From positions 107,001-171,000 of the forward strand of contig BSBN01000493.1 of NCBI GenBank assembly GCA_027924645.1: a stretch of 64,000 nucleotides of DNA, given 5' to 3'. The notes under the pieces are model-generated. The model was given only the letters and a program-made list of their open reading frames with translations. It made no database searches and was not told the origin of the DNA. Source of the DNA: Cunninghamia lanceolata (taxonomy: Eukaryota; Streptophyta; Pinopsida; Cupressales; Cupressaceae). Shown here one piece after another: positions 46,236-58,072 of the stretch; the stretch's first letter is position 1, and each line of letters starts with the position of its first letter. A program made the translations under genes and the position numbers.

Positions 46236-47374
46236 TGTATACGCCTAAAAATGACACGACTCGGTCTAAATAAATATTCATAATATTTATTTCATTCTAA
46301 TTCTTCTATGAATAAATAAATAAACATATTTATTTATTCGATTCATATTTCTCTAAATTAATTAAATATTAAAATATTTAATTACCTCTTCTAAAGTCAA
46401 AATTAAATAAAATCCTTTATTTAATTAACTTCTTCCAAACAATTAAATAATTCTTAATTATTTAATTAAGTCAATTCTTCTTCCAAATTTAAATACATCA
46501 ATCAAATTTATTTAAATTCTCTCAATCTCTAAAAATAAAACACAATCAAATATTTTTTTTATTCTTCCAAATCATGTACAAACAATTAAATAAATTTATT
46601 TATTTAATTTGCTTTCTTATCTTCTAATTCCTGAAAAATCTTCCAAATCTTCTAAAAGTAAATCTTCTTCTTCATGCACACATAATTAAATAATTTATTA
46701 TTTAATTTCTCTCAAATCATGCAAAAGCAAATCACAAGTTGAGTTAACTGACTTAATCAACCTTGTTTTTATCAACAACCTTGTTTTTATCAACAACTCT
46801 TAAATTAGAAAAAAAACATTCTAATTTATGAAAGCAAATCTTATTTTTATAAAAGAAAGCAGTTAACTCAAACAAAACAACTTTTTGTGTGACACTTGTC
46901 TTCTTTCTATTCGTGCACATTCTCTCAAGGTTTCTATACCATTTATCTTCTTATTCTTTCTATACCGTTGATATTCTCTCACAAGTCTATAAGTACAACC
47001 CTATTCCTCCATTTCAATCATCCAAGCTTTTAGTAAAGTTACTCTGCAGGAATTACAGTGCACCTTTGGCACCCAATTCCTCCATTGCTTGCGATCACCC
47101 TTTTATCATTGCAATTGTGTTGAAGAATCTCTTCATTGCAAATCTATCATAGCCGTTCCCACTTGACATCTTGGAAAATAGCAAGGAAGTGCACCTTCTG
47201 AGGGCCATATTCACACAAAAGATCATTTGAGATAGGTGACCAATGGAAGCCACGAAGTAAAGAGGTTTGCAAGGTTTGCATTTTTTATTTGTTAGATCTT
47301 CTTTGTTTCTTATTTCATTGAGTTTATTGGATTACTTTGATACTATTGATAATCATTCCAATTTTTTGATAATA
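46236..47374 (+). repeat. Tat-like element 3' LTR
   Basis: It aligns end to end with 31014-32136. It ends TTTTGATAATA, where the 5' copy has ATAACA (CA changed to TA). A short tandem duplication (ACCTTGTTTTTATCAACA) near 46760-46795 adds length. TSD GGTAT follows at 47375-47379. Confidence 0.92.
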
Positions 47375-47379
47375 GGTAT

Positions 47380-47572
47380 TAAACCTAAGCACCTATAGCC
47401 TTTGTGACACTGTGATGAATCTTAATTGCATGAATGACTTTGTTTAATCTTTTATGTTGTTGTTACTTTAATAACAGAAGGTCTATGAAAGCCTTTTATT
47501 TATGCAGAGACATGGTTCTCACTTGATGGTTGAATGGGGTATTGGTGCATGCTTACAGAAGTTGTGCTATCA
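47380..47572 (+). repeat. Outer element 5' LTR, right part
   Basis: It continues the LTR cut at 31013 and matches 52915-53107 of the 3' LTR (TAAACCT(A/G)AGCACCT onward). It ends GTGCTATCA. Confidence 0.9.
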
Positions 47573-47575
47573 GAT

Positions 47576-47588
47576 TGGTATCAGAGCC
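47576..47588 (+). promoter_or_regulatory. Primer-binding site of the outer element
   Basis: TGGTATCAGAGCC, complementary to initiator tRNA-Met, lies three bases after the LTR's terminal CA. Confidence 0.9.
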
Positions 47589-47736
47589 CAAGGTTGGTCT
47601 TGAGTGCTGAGTAGATCACCGAAGTGAGGCAACTTAGCCAGGATTGTGGATTAGCAAAATTTTTTGTTGAAGACTTGGTCACCAAAAGACTGGGCAGAGT
47701 GAAAAAGAAGGAATCCCTAGGTGAGGTGCCTGAAAG

Positions 47737-48595
47737 ATGAAAGAAGAAAGAAAGATGCAAAAGAAAATAGGAAAAGAAAGTCTCAAGAGGAGGGACAAGA
47801 GAAAAGAAAATACGAAGAAGCAAAATGCAAAGTTTGAAAGAGAGCTGGTGACATTAAAAAGAGATTTAAAAGAGTACATGATTGCCATGCAACAAAGATA
47901 TGAAGAAGAAAGTCAGGAATACTTTTGGGTATGACTAATGATGAGAAAAGTGAGGTGGCCTATAAAAGAAATTGTTGAAAGGAGAAAAATATAGAGAAGA
48001 GATGCCTTGAGAAGAGTAGATAAGAGTGAAAAGAGTACCCATAGAGATTGCGACAACGAGAAGTTGCCGGATGAGCAACATGCATTTGAAATGGTGAGTG
48101 GAGTTCTTAGTGAAGAGAACATGAGAAGAGGAAGAGAGAAAGAGAAAGAAGTGCATCAAATAGCACTTGTGAAAAATAGAAGTAAATAAGGAAGAATGTC
48201 CATGAAGAGGGCATTAATAGAGACATTCTGGTCTCTTATTCTATTTGCTAATAGTGTGATTACAGATTTGTATACATGTATAAAGAAGGTGATGAGGAAG
48301 GTCAAGAATGAGACCTTGAAGATGATGAAATATGGGGCAAGAATAGCTCTTGAAGAAAGAGTTGAAGATGTGAACAAGAGAAGATTGATGGCAGCAACAT
48401 GTCAATAAGAGTTTGCAGCAAAGGTGCATTACAGAGTACCTGAAAATGAAGAGGAGATTGATGTTGAAAATTTCCAGTTTGATGATGAAGACGAAGAGGA
48501 AACAATAGAGTTTCATAATGCTTTGGAAGAAGTTGAAGATGTAGCACAAGTTGCTAATGAAGAGGAAGAGTATGAAGCCAAAGATTCCTAGTGTG
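47737..48595 (+). pseudogene. Lys/Glu-rich frame of the outer element, first part
   Basis: One forward frame runs from ATG 47737 to about 48595 with stops at 47932, 48187 and 48406. The product is dominated by Lys, Glu and Arg with heptad-like spacing (KRRDKRKENTKKQNAKFERE), then becomes acidic (DDEDEEETIE). It is probably coiled coil. No gag, zinc knuckle or enzyme motif is present. I do not recognise it; it occupies the place where gag would normally be. Confidence 0.5.
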
Positions 48596-49895
48596 AGTTC
48601 CAGCAAAATAATGGAGATAAAGAAGAACCCAGAGTTTCATGATACTTTGGGAGATGTAGCATAAGCAGAACAAGATGCTGATGGAGAAGAAAAGTCAAAA
48701 AGCAAAGAAGCTAATGAAGAAAATAAAGCGGGGCAGCAGTTAAAGAAGAGTTGCAAAGATGATTTTGGTTATGTAAATGAAGATTGTAATGTTAGTTTTG
48801 AACATGTGAATAGAAGTGTGAATAAAGTTGGACAAGTATCTAATGAGAAAAAGGAAATAGTGGATCATGGGTACATAGTCCCATGTTGGCAAAAGAGAAA
48901 GATGGATAAAGAGTCAGAGTTGAAGTTTAGGAAGAATGTTGTTTTTGATCATGTTTATACTAGCAAGCATGTGTAAGGAGTGAGAAGTATGTTGATGAAC
49001 AAGAAGCAAACAGATGTGCAAATAAAGTGGCCAGAAAGGAGGCCTAGGGAAGAAGACAAATTGAGGATGAAGTCAAAGCAAAGAGTTGGGAGCATAAATG
49101 CAACAATGGAAAGAGGGCAGCCCAAGGTTGAGGAAAACAAAATTTGGAGAGCAAAGAGTATGGCACCTGAAAGGACAAAGGGAGTTGCAATAAAAGATGT
49201 TGATAAAAGAATGGAGGATGTAAAGGAAGATATTGGCAAAGATCTTGAAAAGAAGCCCGATGAGAAGAAAATGGAGACACTAGATTGACAAAAGTTAGAG
49301 AATGCCAAGTGCATTGTGCAAGGTAAACAAGCTGAGTTAATTCATGATGTTTTTGAAACTTTTGATGTTTTTGTTGTGGGAAAAGAGAGATTAAATAAGG
49401 TGCCAGATTGTGATGTTGGTGATGAGGCTTTGAATGAAATTTATAATTTTAAAGAAGTTGCCAAGGTTGATGAGTTGGATAGTGATCGGGAGATGGGTGA
49501 GTATGAGGAATAAATGTGGAAGAAGGTGGATGAGAAGGAGATGAAGAGGAGAAAATATCAGAAGAAGCAAGAAGCTAAACAAAGGCAGATTGAAACGTGT
49601 AACATGAAGCATGTCGGACAAGAAGAAAAGTTGATTAAAATAGTTGAAAATGGAAAGAGGACAACAATGGCATATGTTGAAAAGCATAAGAGTGAAAATT
49701 TGGATATGAGAGTAGCAGTGGTCCAAGAAGAAGAAGACCAACTAAAGAAGAATGAAAGTAATGCAGAGATAAAGCTAGAACAAGGAGTAGCAAACGAAAG
49801 CATTGAAGAAGATTTGTGGAACCAGTTGGCAGCCATTGAGAAAGAATAGAATGAGGAGATTAAAGGCTTGAGCATAAGTAGAACAGTAGAGGAGG
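48596..49895 (+). pseudogene. Lys/Glu-rich frame, second part
   Basis: The sense lies in another forward frame with open pieces at 48980-49288, 49316-49513 and 49514-49849, separated by single stops. Composition is Lys/Glu-rich with predicted helices (VDEKEMKRRKYQKKQEAKQR). It runs straight into the solo LTR at 49896. The frame on both sides of that LTR is the same once the LTR and one GGAGG are ignored. Confidence 0.5.
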
Positions 49896-51114
49896 TGATG
49901 AGTCTAGTTTATGACTCAATTTTGTTAAACTTTATTATCCACTTGCTGTAGTTATCTTGGACTTTGGTACTTTAATCCTGATCTTTTTATGTCATTGCCC
50001 CAAAGCTATAACTTGTTGAGCATAGGTCATTTCTTATATTCTTTTATGGCAAAGACATGCTATATGAACTATCTATGTTAATTTTACATATGGTTAATGA
50101 ATATTACTCCAAGGTAGTTATGGATGTGCAATTATTGTGTGTACTAATATTGTTATGCAGATATAATCAGCATCCATAAAGTAGAGGAAGATTCTGCTGG
50201 TTGGTCGTTTACCATAAAAAGTCAAACATGGTGATCATTCAAATGTCAAATGGAGGGAAGAAAACTGCCTTGTAACTAATCTTAAATACTTGTTGAGCAA
50301 ATTTAGGAGTTACTGTTATGCTAGATCTGCGTTAAAGCAACTCGCTTGACCAGATTCCCCCGCATGTGTAACCTACTTTCCACTTTCTATGTTTTCCATA
50401 ATGAGGCATCCTCCTATTCTGTTGGAGTTGACTGCCCTGGTAGGTAGTTAGTTTTGTAGTTTTCCTTCTATAAATAAGACTCTGATGCTCCTTCTGAGGG
50501 GTTGTTGATTATTCAGAGATTGTACTTGCATTATCCAATTTTTAGTAATATAGTTATAATGTTCGGTTGGACTCATCTTTTCCAATGAATAAAATGAAGT
50601 TGTAAGTTTGCATTTCTGAGTTTACATTTGTCTTAGGGAATACTCATCCAAGGGGGCCCACTTGGTGAGAATTCCACCCTCTAGTTTAGTTACATTTTCT
50701 ATTAAGCATTTAGTTAAATCTGGCATTGAATGTTCCTACAGCCACTAGAATTCTATTTTGTCTCTGTTCCTACAACCAAAGCAGACAGAGTAGTTCCCTG
50801 TTTGTTTGCCTAGACTTTTACTTTCTGTCATGTACTTGGTCTTAGAATAGATGTTGGTTGATGTTCATCATTCTTGTTATTTCCTTTCTAGCAGTTTATC
50901 TTCAGCATTATGTCTTTCTTAGCTATAGAATGAATGTGGGTACTTTGGAAGTTCTTAGTGCACATACTGTGCTGACCCATTTCAAGTTCATGTCCTTGGG
51001 TTGACATGTGAAATGCATCTCCATAGTGATTAAGATAGCTACTCAGGTTAGATGTCTAATCTCTGAGTTACAGTTTTAAGAGCTTAGTTGTTAAATCATT
51101 GTAAGAGACCAATA
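49896..51114 (+). mobile_element. Solo LTR inside the Lys/Glu-rich frame, TSD GGAGG
   Basis: It begins TGATGAGTCTAG and ends GAGACCAATA (terminal CA probably mutated to TA). GGAGG flanks it at 49891-49895 and 51115-51119. A TATA box (TATAAATA) at 50469-50476 fits a plus-oriented LTR. The reading frame resumes in phase on the far side, independently supporting these boundaries. The start resembles the Athila-like LTR at 16020 (TGATGAGCCTA). Confidence 0.72.
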
Positions 51115-51119
51115 GGAGG

Positions 51120-51502
51120 TTGAAGACAATGAAGCAAAAGTGGTTGCAGAAATGAAGATTGAAGATGTTGCAGATTTAGAGAGGAAGATGATAAAGGATG
51201 AACTTGAAAATATTTTGTTGCAGCAGATGGCCATGGAGGAAGAGTGGCTAGAAATAAAGTTAGATGTAGAGATGATAAATGTTGATAATGTAGTAGGTAA
51301 TGTTGTAGATATGGAAATTTTTCTATTTGTTTATGATATGTTAGATATAAATGAAAAGAGAATTAGAAATCAGAGGAGGATAGAATTTGTTAAAAATAGT
51401 TCTGTGAGGACAGTGGACAACGGTGTCCAACAATGTTGGAGGAATATAGCATATAAGCCAAAGAGAATGTGGAAGAAGCGAAAGAAGAAGAATTTTTGGT
51501 AA
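51120..51502 (+). pseudogene. Lys/Glu-rich frame, C-terminal part
   Basis: This continues the 49895 frame and is open to the TAA at 51500. It begins with acidic helices (IEDVADLERKMIKDELEN) and ends strongly basic (KRMWKKRKKKNFW), which could bind nucleic acid. This is the natural end of the element's frame, 53 bases before the 3' LTR. Confidence 0.5.
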
Positions 51503-51543
51503 AGTTGTAGGACCACATGTACTGGAGCACATGATCCTTGTCC

Positions 51544-51554
51544 CCTGGGGAGTC
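51544..51554 (+). other. Polypurine-like tract of the outer element
   Basis: CCTGGGGAGTC abuts the 3' LTR. It is short and interrupted, but in the right place. Confidence 0.5.
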
Positions 51555-53107
51555 TAATGCAAGGGCATCTTCAAATTTTTGAAATTTATGTTAGTAGTCA
51601 ATTTTTGGTTTGTTGTGCTAGGTCGGATGGTAGGATATGGGTAGAAGGAAGCTCCTATCACCAAAGCGACAGGGACATTAATAAATAATTAATAGTTTTT
51701 GGGAGAGTGGAATAAGTGGAGGAAGTGGTGATTATTGCTAAAATCAGTTACATTGGACAAGAGTGGGAAGACTGGCAGTAAGGAGTTTCCATTGCTATTT
51801 TAAGGAAAGGCCTGTTTGAATAGTTAAATTAATTGTTTTGAGATTCTTTGTAATAGTTGGTTAAAATTAGAAATTGTAGACAGAAGAGTTAGTGGTGTCA
51901 GAAAGAAAGATTCTTTTCTAAATATGGAGCAATAGTTATGGAAGAGTGGTTAGAGCAGGCCGTATGCAAATAGAAAGTGGGTGGCTAAGAATAATAAAAA
52001 TAGGGGGGTTGATAGGCCAAAAGGAGGTCGGCAGTAAGAAGGCCGAATGAGTTTGGGAAGAGAGGTGCTTAATAAGGAGGCGGCTGAAATAAGAAATTTC
52101 AGAGGAAGCCTGATCTAGAGGATGGCCGAGCATGATAGAGAATGAAGGCCATTGGAAAAAAAGGACCAATTTTGTGGAGAGATGTAGATATTAATATAGA
52201 TAGATTGATTAGGGTGGCAGGGATAGAGAAGTCGTCATTGCAAAAATAAGGAGGGAGTTAGCTGATTGAAGGAGGCCAAGAATAGAAGGATGGGTAGTCA
52301 AATGTGAAGCAAGTTGTAGGCCAAGAAAAAGTGAGATCCAAGCAAAGGAGAAATCCATAATTAGTTTGTGACAGATGTGGAAAGGAGAAAAGAGGTATAT
52401 GGGAGGCGTCGATAAAAAGGAATCTTAGCGATAGCAATAATGGTGGTCGATGTGTTATGAGAAGGCAAATACAAGTAGGATGAAGGGCTGTAAGAGAGGT
52501 ATGAGTTCATTCTCATTAAGGAAGAGGGTTTGATATAATAAAGAATGGAGTTAGCTGTATTGCAGAGGTCGTTAATGATGATACATTGGAAAGGCCAATA
52601 ATGACAAGAGGTGGCTGAACTATAGTCAGAAAGAATAGACCAAACTGTTTAGAAGAGATCAAATGTGGCTCAAGGCCAAATAGTCTAAAATCTAGAAAGA
52701 AGAATAAGGCAGATAGGGACTGACAGATCGGCATAAGGAAAGTCATTGAGTGAGTGAGGAATTTGTTGTCTTGTAATGGAGGCTGATTTAGCTACATGAA
52801 ATGAAAGTTTATGTCTTTGTTCCTTATGAATCTATAGCCTGATAGTGATCATTCCTGTAGCATGTTAGAGAAGAAATAGTATTTTTTATTATTCTTGTAA
52901 TTGTGGAATGGTATTAAACCTGAGCACCTGTCACCTTTGTGACACTATGATGAATCTTAATTGCATGAATGACTTTGTTTAATCTTTTATGTCGTTGTTA
53001 CTTTAATAACACAAGGTCTGTGAAAGCCTTTTATTTATGCAAAGATATGGTTCTCACTTGATGGTTGAATGGGGTATTGGTGAATGCTTATGGAAGTTGT
53101 GCTATCA
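51555..53107 (+). repeat. Outer element 3' LTR
   Basis: It begins TAATGCAAGGGCATC (TG changed to TA relative to the 5' copy), is full length at 1553 bp, and ends GCTATCA. TSD TATTG follows at 53108-53112. It contains about 165 bp (52175-52340) that the 5' LTR has lost. Confidence 0.9.
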
Positions 53108-53112
53108 TATTG

Positions 53113-55564
53113 GTTTGAGGAATTTACATTTGTTGAAACATGAGAAAGGAGGAAGGATATCATAAAAAAAGAGTGGAAAGAAAGAAGTTAAAGGAAATTA
53201 ATATTGGAACAGAGAAAAGAAGAGAAGAATTGGGAGTTGGAACAAGAAAAAACCTCTAAGTTTTTTAGTGGCTCAAATTTGGAAAAATACTATAGTTTGG
53301 AGGTATGAAAATGACAATCCTTCTTCTGCAAGTGTGACATTTTATTTGGGCTTATTGAAATTATAGTGAGAAAATAATTGTTCTATTTTAAGTTTTAATT
53401 CAAAGGTTACTTTTCTTAAAAGCCAATTTAATTCTCAAATCATTTAGAATTTGGGTAAATGGGATTTAACCAGAGGAAAGAAATGGGTCATTGGAAGTAA
53501 AACTCAGGGAAGCCCATGATAGCCAAATAGTCGGGTTCTGAATAATTGCATAAAAATTCCACTTTTGGGTAAAATATAGAACCCTTCTATTTCATAAAAC
53601 ATGCACTCAAAATATTAAAATTTTACTATTTAAGATAACATGTAATTGCTTAATTGTGTTGAGCCAGTTTAACTAGAAGCAAAATTATTTATATCATGCC
53701 TCAAAGCATGCACATAAAACTCTGTATTATGGGTGTTTGAATGCATGGAAATTTTTTTTCCACATATTTAAAATTACCTTTAGAAGGGAAGACTTTAGAA
53801 TTATTTTAATTGAAATTGGGTCTTTGTTGGGGAAACCAAAAGTGATACACACAACAAAAAAGAATTGGTTGACCTTTAAATGCCCAAGTAATGGACACAG
53901 GGAGGAATTTATTAGTTTCTTTTAATTAAAAAAAAATATAAAGAAAATGAGAAAGGCTCTATTTAGAGCCAACAAGGCATCCCCATGAGCTGGGATAACA
54001 CACACCAGAGAGGGGCGAGCCTCTATAGGTCGCCCTCTCTCTCTCTCTCTAAAAATGGAAAAAAATAGAAAGAAGTTAGATTTGCCATATTTTGACATGT
54101 ATTAAAATGAAATTCTGTTATTGTGCTATATTTATATTTAGAAAAAATAAACTCTTTTATATAACATGAGTTTAAATCTGGCTAGAAGAATGATGACTGG
54201 TTTAATTTACTTTATTATTACCATTCCAGTTAAGAATTTAGTTTCAAATATAGAAAATTTGAGTCTTTATTTTCTGGAAGATTTTAAACTCAAGCTAATG
54301 CAGGCAAGAAATATATTTATATAACCATGGATAACTCTTGGAAATTTAATTGTTCATACGCATTTATTTTATGAGTACTGATTGTAATGAATACATTGGA
54401 AGTGTTAATATTTTGTTGTCAACGAATGGATTTGACAGTAAGGGAAAACATAATATTTTTGCTTGGGTATGAGTAGTATAAATATGACAGATGCCAATTC
54501 TCCCTTAAATGAAAGGATTTGTTAACATTGAAACACTTAAAGTTTTTACATTCTACTGTATTATTTTCTTCCATTATGCTTTTAAAATTTAGATATATTT
54601 GAAGGGATCAAATATCAGTTATATAATCTATGTTTTAGGCATGCATAATAGGTGAAGATGTGGATTAAATGCTTGGCCAAGCTATAAATTTAATAGTTTG
54701 TTGAATTTATTATGCCACTTCCATGTGTTTTAGATAATGCATTGCTATATGTTTGCCAGATTCAGTATTAGTTATAATGCATTTAAACACTAGGTCTTCA
54801 CGGGATTTCATGCATGTCTGTCTTGAAAGGCTAGTCTCTTCATGATGGGTCAAGCTACTTTTGTGGTAGCACGGGGAATTCTATGACTTCATGGTAGGGC
54901 AGAAGTCACCCCAACAATGCTCTCACTTCTTCAAGGTATGAAGAAGGAGATTGAGGTGAGAGATTGCATCGAGAGGCCACAGATGATAATGTATTGAAAA
55001 TAAAATCATGAAGTAATCATGTATGTAAAAATATTACTTGAAAATATAATTGAATCAATGTACATAATATTTGACTATATTGTCAACATTGTGAAATTAT
55101 GAAATAGTTTGATTTCGTAAGTGACATTTCCTATGTATGAAGGGAAACCATATGTTGCATTTGAATGTGTGGGTTAATTAGTGGTGTAAAACACTAATTA
55201 ATCAAAAAAGATTCAATCATTTAAAAATTAATTTTGGAATATCAAATTGTATGATAAAAATACCATGGAAGGAGACTATAAATTATGTCTTATGAATTTA
55301 TATTATTTTATTTCTTGACATAGTGTTGAAATGATAAAATGTGAACATCAAAAATTTTAAAATGATTACATTATATGACATTAATATGTTATTATTAATG
55401 CCTTGTATAATTTCGTATATGATTTAAATTTGGTATACTTGACATTCTTATATTGTGGGACTTGATGACCATGGATATGTGTAACACAATTTTACAAATC
55501 CTTTAAAACTATATGTGTTGAAGACTTGTTTGTTTAAAACATTGTGTACCTTGATGAAGGGTTG
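53113..55564. other. AT-rich gap, no gene seen
   Basis: Presumed continuation of the sequence interrupted at 29815. It contains a (CT)n microsatellite at about 54033-54050. No coding sense or LTR edge could be assigned. Confidence 0.4.
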
Positions 55565-55655
55565 TGTTGTTGAACTACGAAGCCTCTGCGCATTACATAG
55601 GCAAGGCCATCTTGGATGAGCCCCCGAGGCCTAGGTTTGGCCCTTAGGAGGGGTC
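55565..55655 (+). repeat. Tat-type 3' motif outside the Tat element
   Basis: GAACTACGAAGCCTCTG...CATAGGCAAGGCCAT...GAGCCCCCGAGG closely matches the two copies at 41575 and 41704 in the Tat-like element. It probably marks a remnant of another related element's 3' end. Confidence 0.55.
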
Positions 55656-55967
55656 CTTTTCATGTTTGTGAATTCTTAAAGTTCTTTGGTGAATAAGCTA
55701 GATTAAATACTCAGGTAGAGTAAGTTACAGGTAAGTTGAAAACTAATGATCTTTTTTATTTAAATGTTGTTCCACTGTGAATGATATGGAGACACCTTCA
55801 TGTGTGGTTCTTCTTTTAATAGTAATTATAAACATAAGTGATGTTTCATATGGCACTCTTGTATGAGCCTATAAGGTCATATTGGTTTAAGGGACTAAGT
55901 CCAGAGTGAATTACAAAGCTAATTGTTCAATCTTTTAGCTATTCATTGATTGAGTGACTAATGTGAG

Positions 55968-56165
55968 ATATTCTAGGGATATAAAAATATTACTCCCTTT
56001 CCACAATAATTATTAATAAAATTATTATTATTTTGTTATTTATTTGGTTGGATCTTACATAATGATAAGATATATTCTAGGGATATAAAAATATTACTCC
56101 CTTTCCATAGTAATTATTAATATAATTTAATTATTTTGTTGTTATTTATTTGGTTGGATCTTACA
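55968..56165. repeat. 104-bp tandem duplication at an LTR-like edge
   Basis: Copies start ATATTCTAGGGAT at 55968 and 56072, and each ends GGTTGGATCTTACA. The last base abuts gypsy RT sequence at 56166. On the minus strand the edge reads TGTAAGATCCAACC, a plausible LTR start, so an LTR may have inserted into the gypsy fragment. The other edge was not found. Confidence 0.65.
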
Positions 56166-57274
56166 CTCTAGGTGTTCTTGTTTGGTCTTCTTAAAAATTA
56201 GAATATCATCCAGGTAAAATATTATAAACTTATCCAATAGTTTCCTTAATACCTCATTCATCAACCACATATACATGCCTGATGCATTGGTCAATCCAAA
56301 GGGTGTTATAAGACATTCATACAAACTCTAATTAGTCTTGAAAGTCTTCTTCCATTCGTCCCCTTCTCTTATCCTAATCTAGTGATAACCACTCTTTAAA
56401 TCAATCTTGGTGAAGTCCTTGGATCACTTAGACAGTCCATGATATCATCTATCCTTGGCCACAAAAATTTATATCTCATAGTGAAATTATTGATTTCTCT
56501 ATAATCAATACACATTCTCCACTCACCATCCTTCTTACGTGCTAGTACCATAGGCACCACACATGGGATCAAACTCTCCTGAATCAAACCCTTGACAATT
56601 ATTACACTTGTCTATTTAGCTTCTCATTATTTTCTAATGTTGTTTATGTGATACTTTATTCAACAAACTAGTTCCTAGAATTTGATCCATATGATGGTCG
56701 ATACTCCTTACAAATGATAACCCTTTTGGCATGTCAAATATGATATCTTGGTATTCCTCTAGCAATTTTAAAATTTCCTATGGTGCTCCCTTCATCTGTG
56801 ACATTGCATGCCTTGGGAATTAGTGAAAAAAAAACATTGTCATGCCTCAATCCATCTAAACAATTCCTTCCATCTACTAAACATATCCTAGCATTGATAC
56901 AGACTTGGTCTTCCTTGTCTTTTAGTGGAATCAACCTATGTCTTCAGCCATTTCTAGTAATAGTGTAAGTATTTTCTCTCCCATCATGTATACCTCCCAA
57001 GCAGTAGGTGACACACATCCATTGACATTATATATTACACATGACAAGTTCATCATGTAACCTCCTATTTTGAATCTTACCTAGCATTATTCATTGACCA
57101 TCACTTTATGTTCTCTCTATAACCAAGAAATTGAGCCAAGGCTTGGGTTTTTCTACCTCCACAAGTTTAATTTCTCAATCATTTCTTCTGATACTAAGTT
57201 TTCTCTACTTCCATTGTCAACAATTACCTTGTAAAACTTCCCTCCTTATTTGCATCTAGTTTTGATTAGGTTAT
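56166..57274 (-). pseudogene. Ty3/gypsy protease-RT fragment, minus strand
   Basis: Read on the minus strand from 57274 down. There is a protease-like VIVDNGSRENLVS near 57230, then degraded linker, RT motifs MVLARKKDGEWRMCIDYRE (56550-56494), ITPFGLTNASGMYM (about 56310) and the intact-looking active site FYLDDILIF (YLDD at 56216-56205). Many stops. It is truncated on the right by the copia LTR at 57275 and on the left at 56166. It is neither the Athila- nor the Tat-type copy in this window; a chromovirus-type origin is possible. Confidence 0.78.
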
Positions 57275-57498
57275 TGTTGAACACACCAGGATACTGAGAG
57301 GGGGGTGAATCAGTATCCAAACAAACTTCAAGTCCTCTAGAGCAGATTAAAACTTAAACATTATAGCATTAACATTAACATGAAAGATAACCACAATGCA
57401 CATCAACACATAACACCATATGTACCTGGAAAAATCAAGAAGGGAAAAACCATGGTGAGAATTGACTCACAATATATGAAGCTCAAAATTACAACTTT

Positions 57499-57680
57499 GT
57501 TTTAGGGTTGCAACCCAAGGAAGCTACTACTCCCTTCTGAATTTGTTTTAGGGCTACAACCCAAGGAAGCTACCACTCCCTGAAGAAAGGTTTTAGGGTC
57601 ACTCTCAAGGAAGCTAAAAGTCCCTGCTGACTTTGTTTTAGGGCTACAACTCAAGGAAGAAACTACTCCCTGAACTGAGA
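57499..57680. repeat. 45-bp tandem repeat, four copies, inside the LTR
   Basis: Copies start GTTTTAGGG at 57499, 57545, 57590 and 57635 and share CAAGGAAG. They are imperfect. Confidence 0.88.
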
Positions 57681-58072
57681 ATGAACTTAGTAAAGATTAC
57701 AACATGACAGTCCTACTATCTAAAAACTAATATTGAAGCTCACACCTTTAATGATTGCAATTCTACCTCTTTACTTGTCTTTGATGATTGGATCAATTAG
57801 ACACACTCTTCACTTTCCTCCTGTGACAAAAATGTCTTCAAGATGAATCAAGACAACCCTTATTGCTTTTGCTCTTTCTCCTTTAGTCGCATATCATAAT
57901 GCATATCATATTCATATTCTCCTCTTCACATACTCATATTCACAATCATACCTCACCTAGATCAACTAGGTTTACAATATATACATTAAATTACATTGAT
58001 TTCATTACAAGTCTACCAATACAACAAGAATATTACATTTTACAAGTCGGCCAGAGATCACACAACATGAAA

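Larger units (their letters stand above)
31014..47374 (+). mobile_element. Tat-like Ty3/gypsy element (16.4 kb), TSD GGTAT
   Basis: LTRs at 31014-32136 and 46236-47374 (1123 and 1139 bp) are flanked by GGTAT at 31009-31013 and 47375-47379. The internal order is PBS, long leader, gag, protease, RT, RNase H, a second RNase H, integrase, a long 3' region and an antisense gene. The extra RNase H after the first, the long 3' region and the antisense ORF are marks of the Tat lineage. All frames have stops or shifts. It inserted into the 5' LTR of the outer element, so it is younger than that element. Confidence 0.93.
29816..53107 (+). mobile_element. Non-autonomous LTR element with nested insertions, TSD TATTG
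   Basis: The 5' LTR starts TGATGTAGGGGCATC at 29816 and the 3' LTR ends CTATCA at 53107. TATTG occurs at 29811-29815 and 53108-53112. Its 5' LTR is split by a Tat-like element (31014-47374), and its internal region is split by a solo LTR (49896-51114). The PBS at 47576 is the tRNA-Met type. After removing the insertions, the internal region is about 2.8 kb and encodes only Lys/Glu-rich frames with no gag or pol motif, the profile of a large retrotransposon derivative (LARD). It must have used another element's enzymes. Confidence 0.9.

Noticed and set aside
47581..49875. Minus-strand Ser/Leu/Phe-rich frames opposite the Lys/Glu-rich frame
   Set aside because: Same shadow effect, no independent support.
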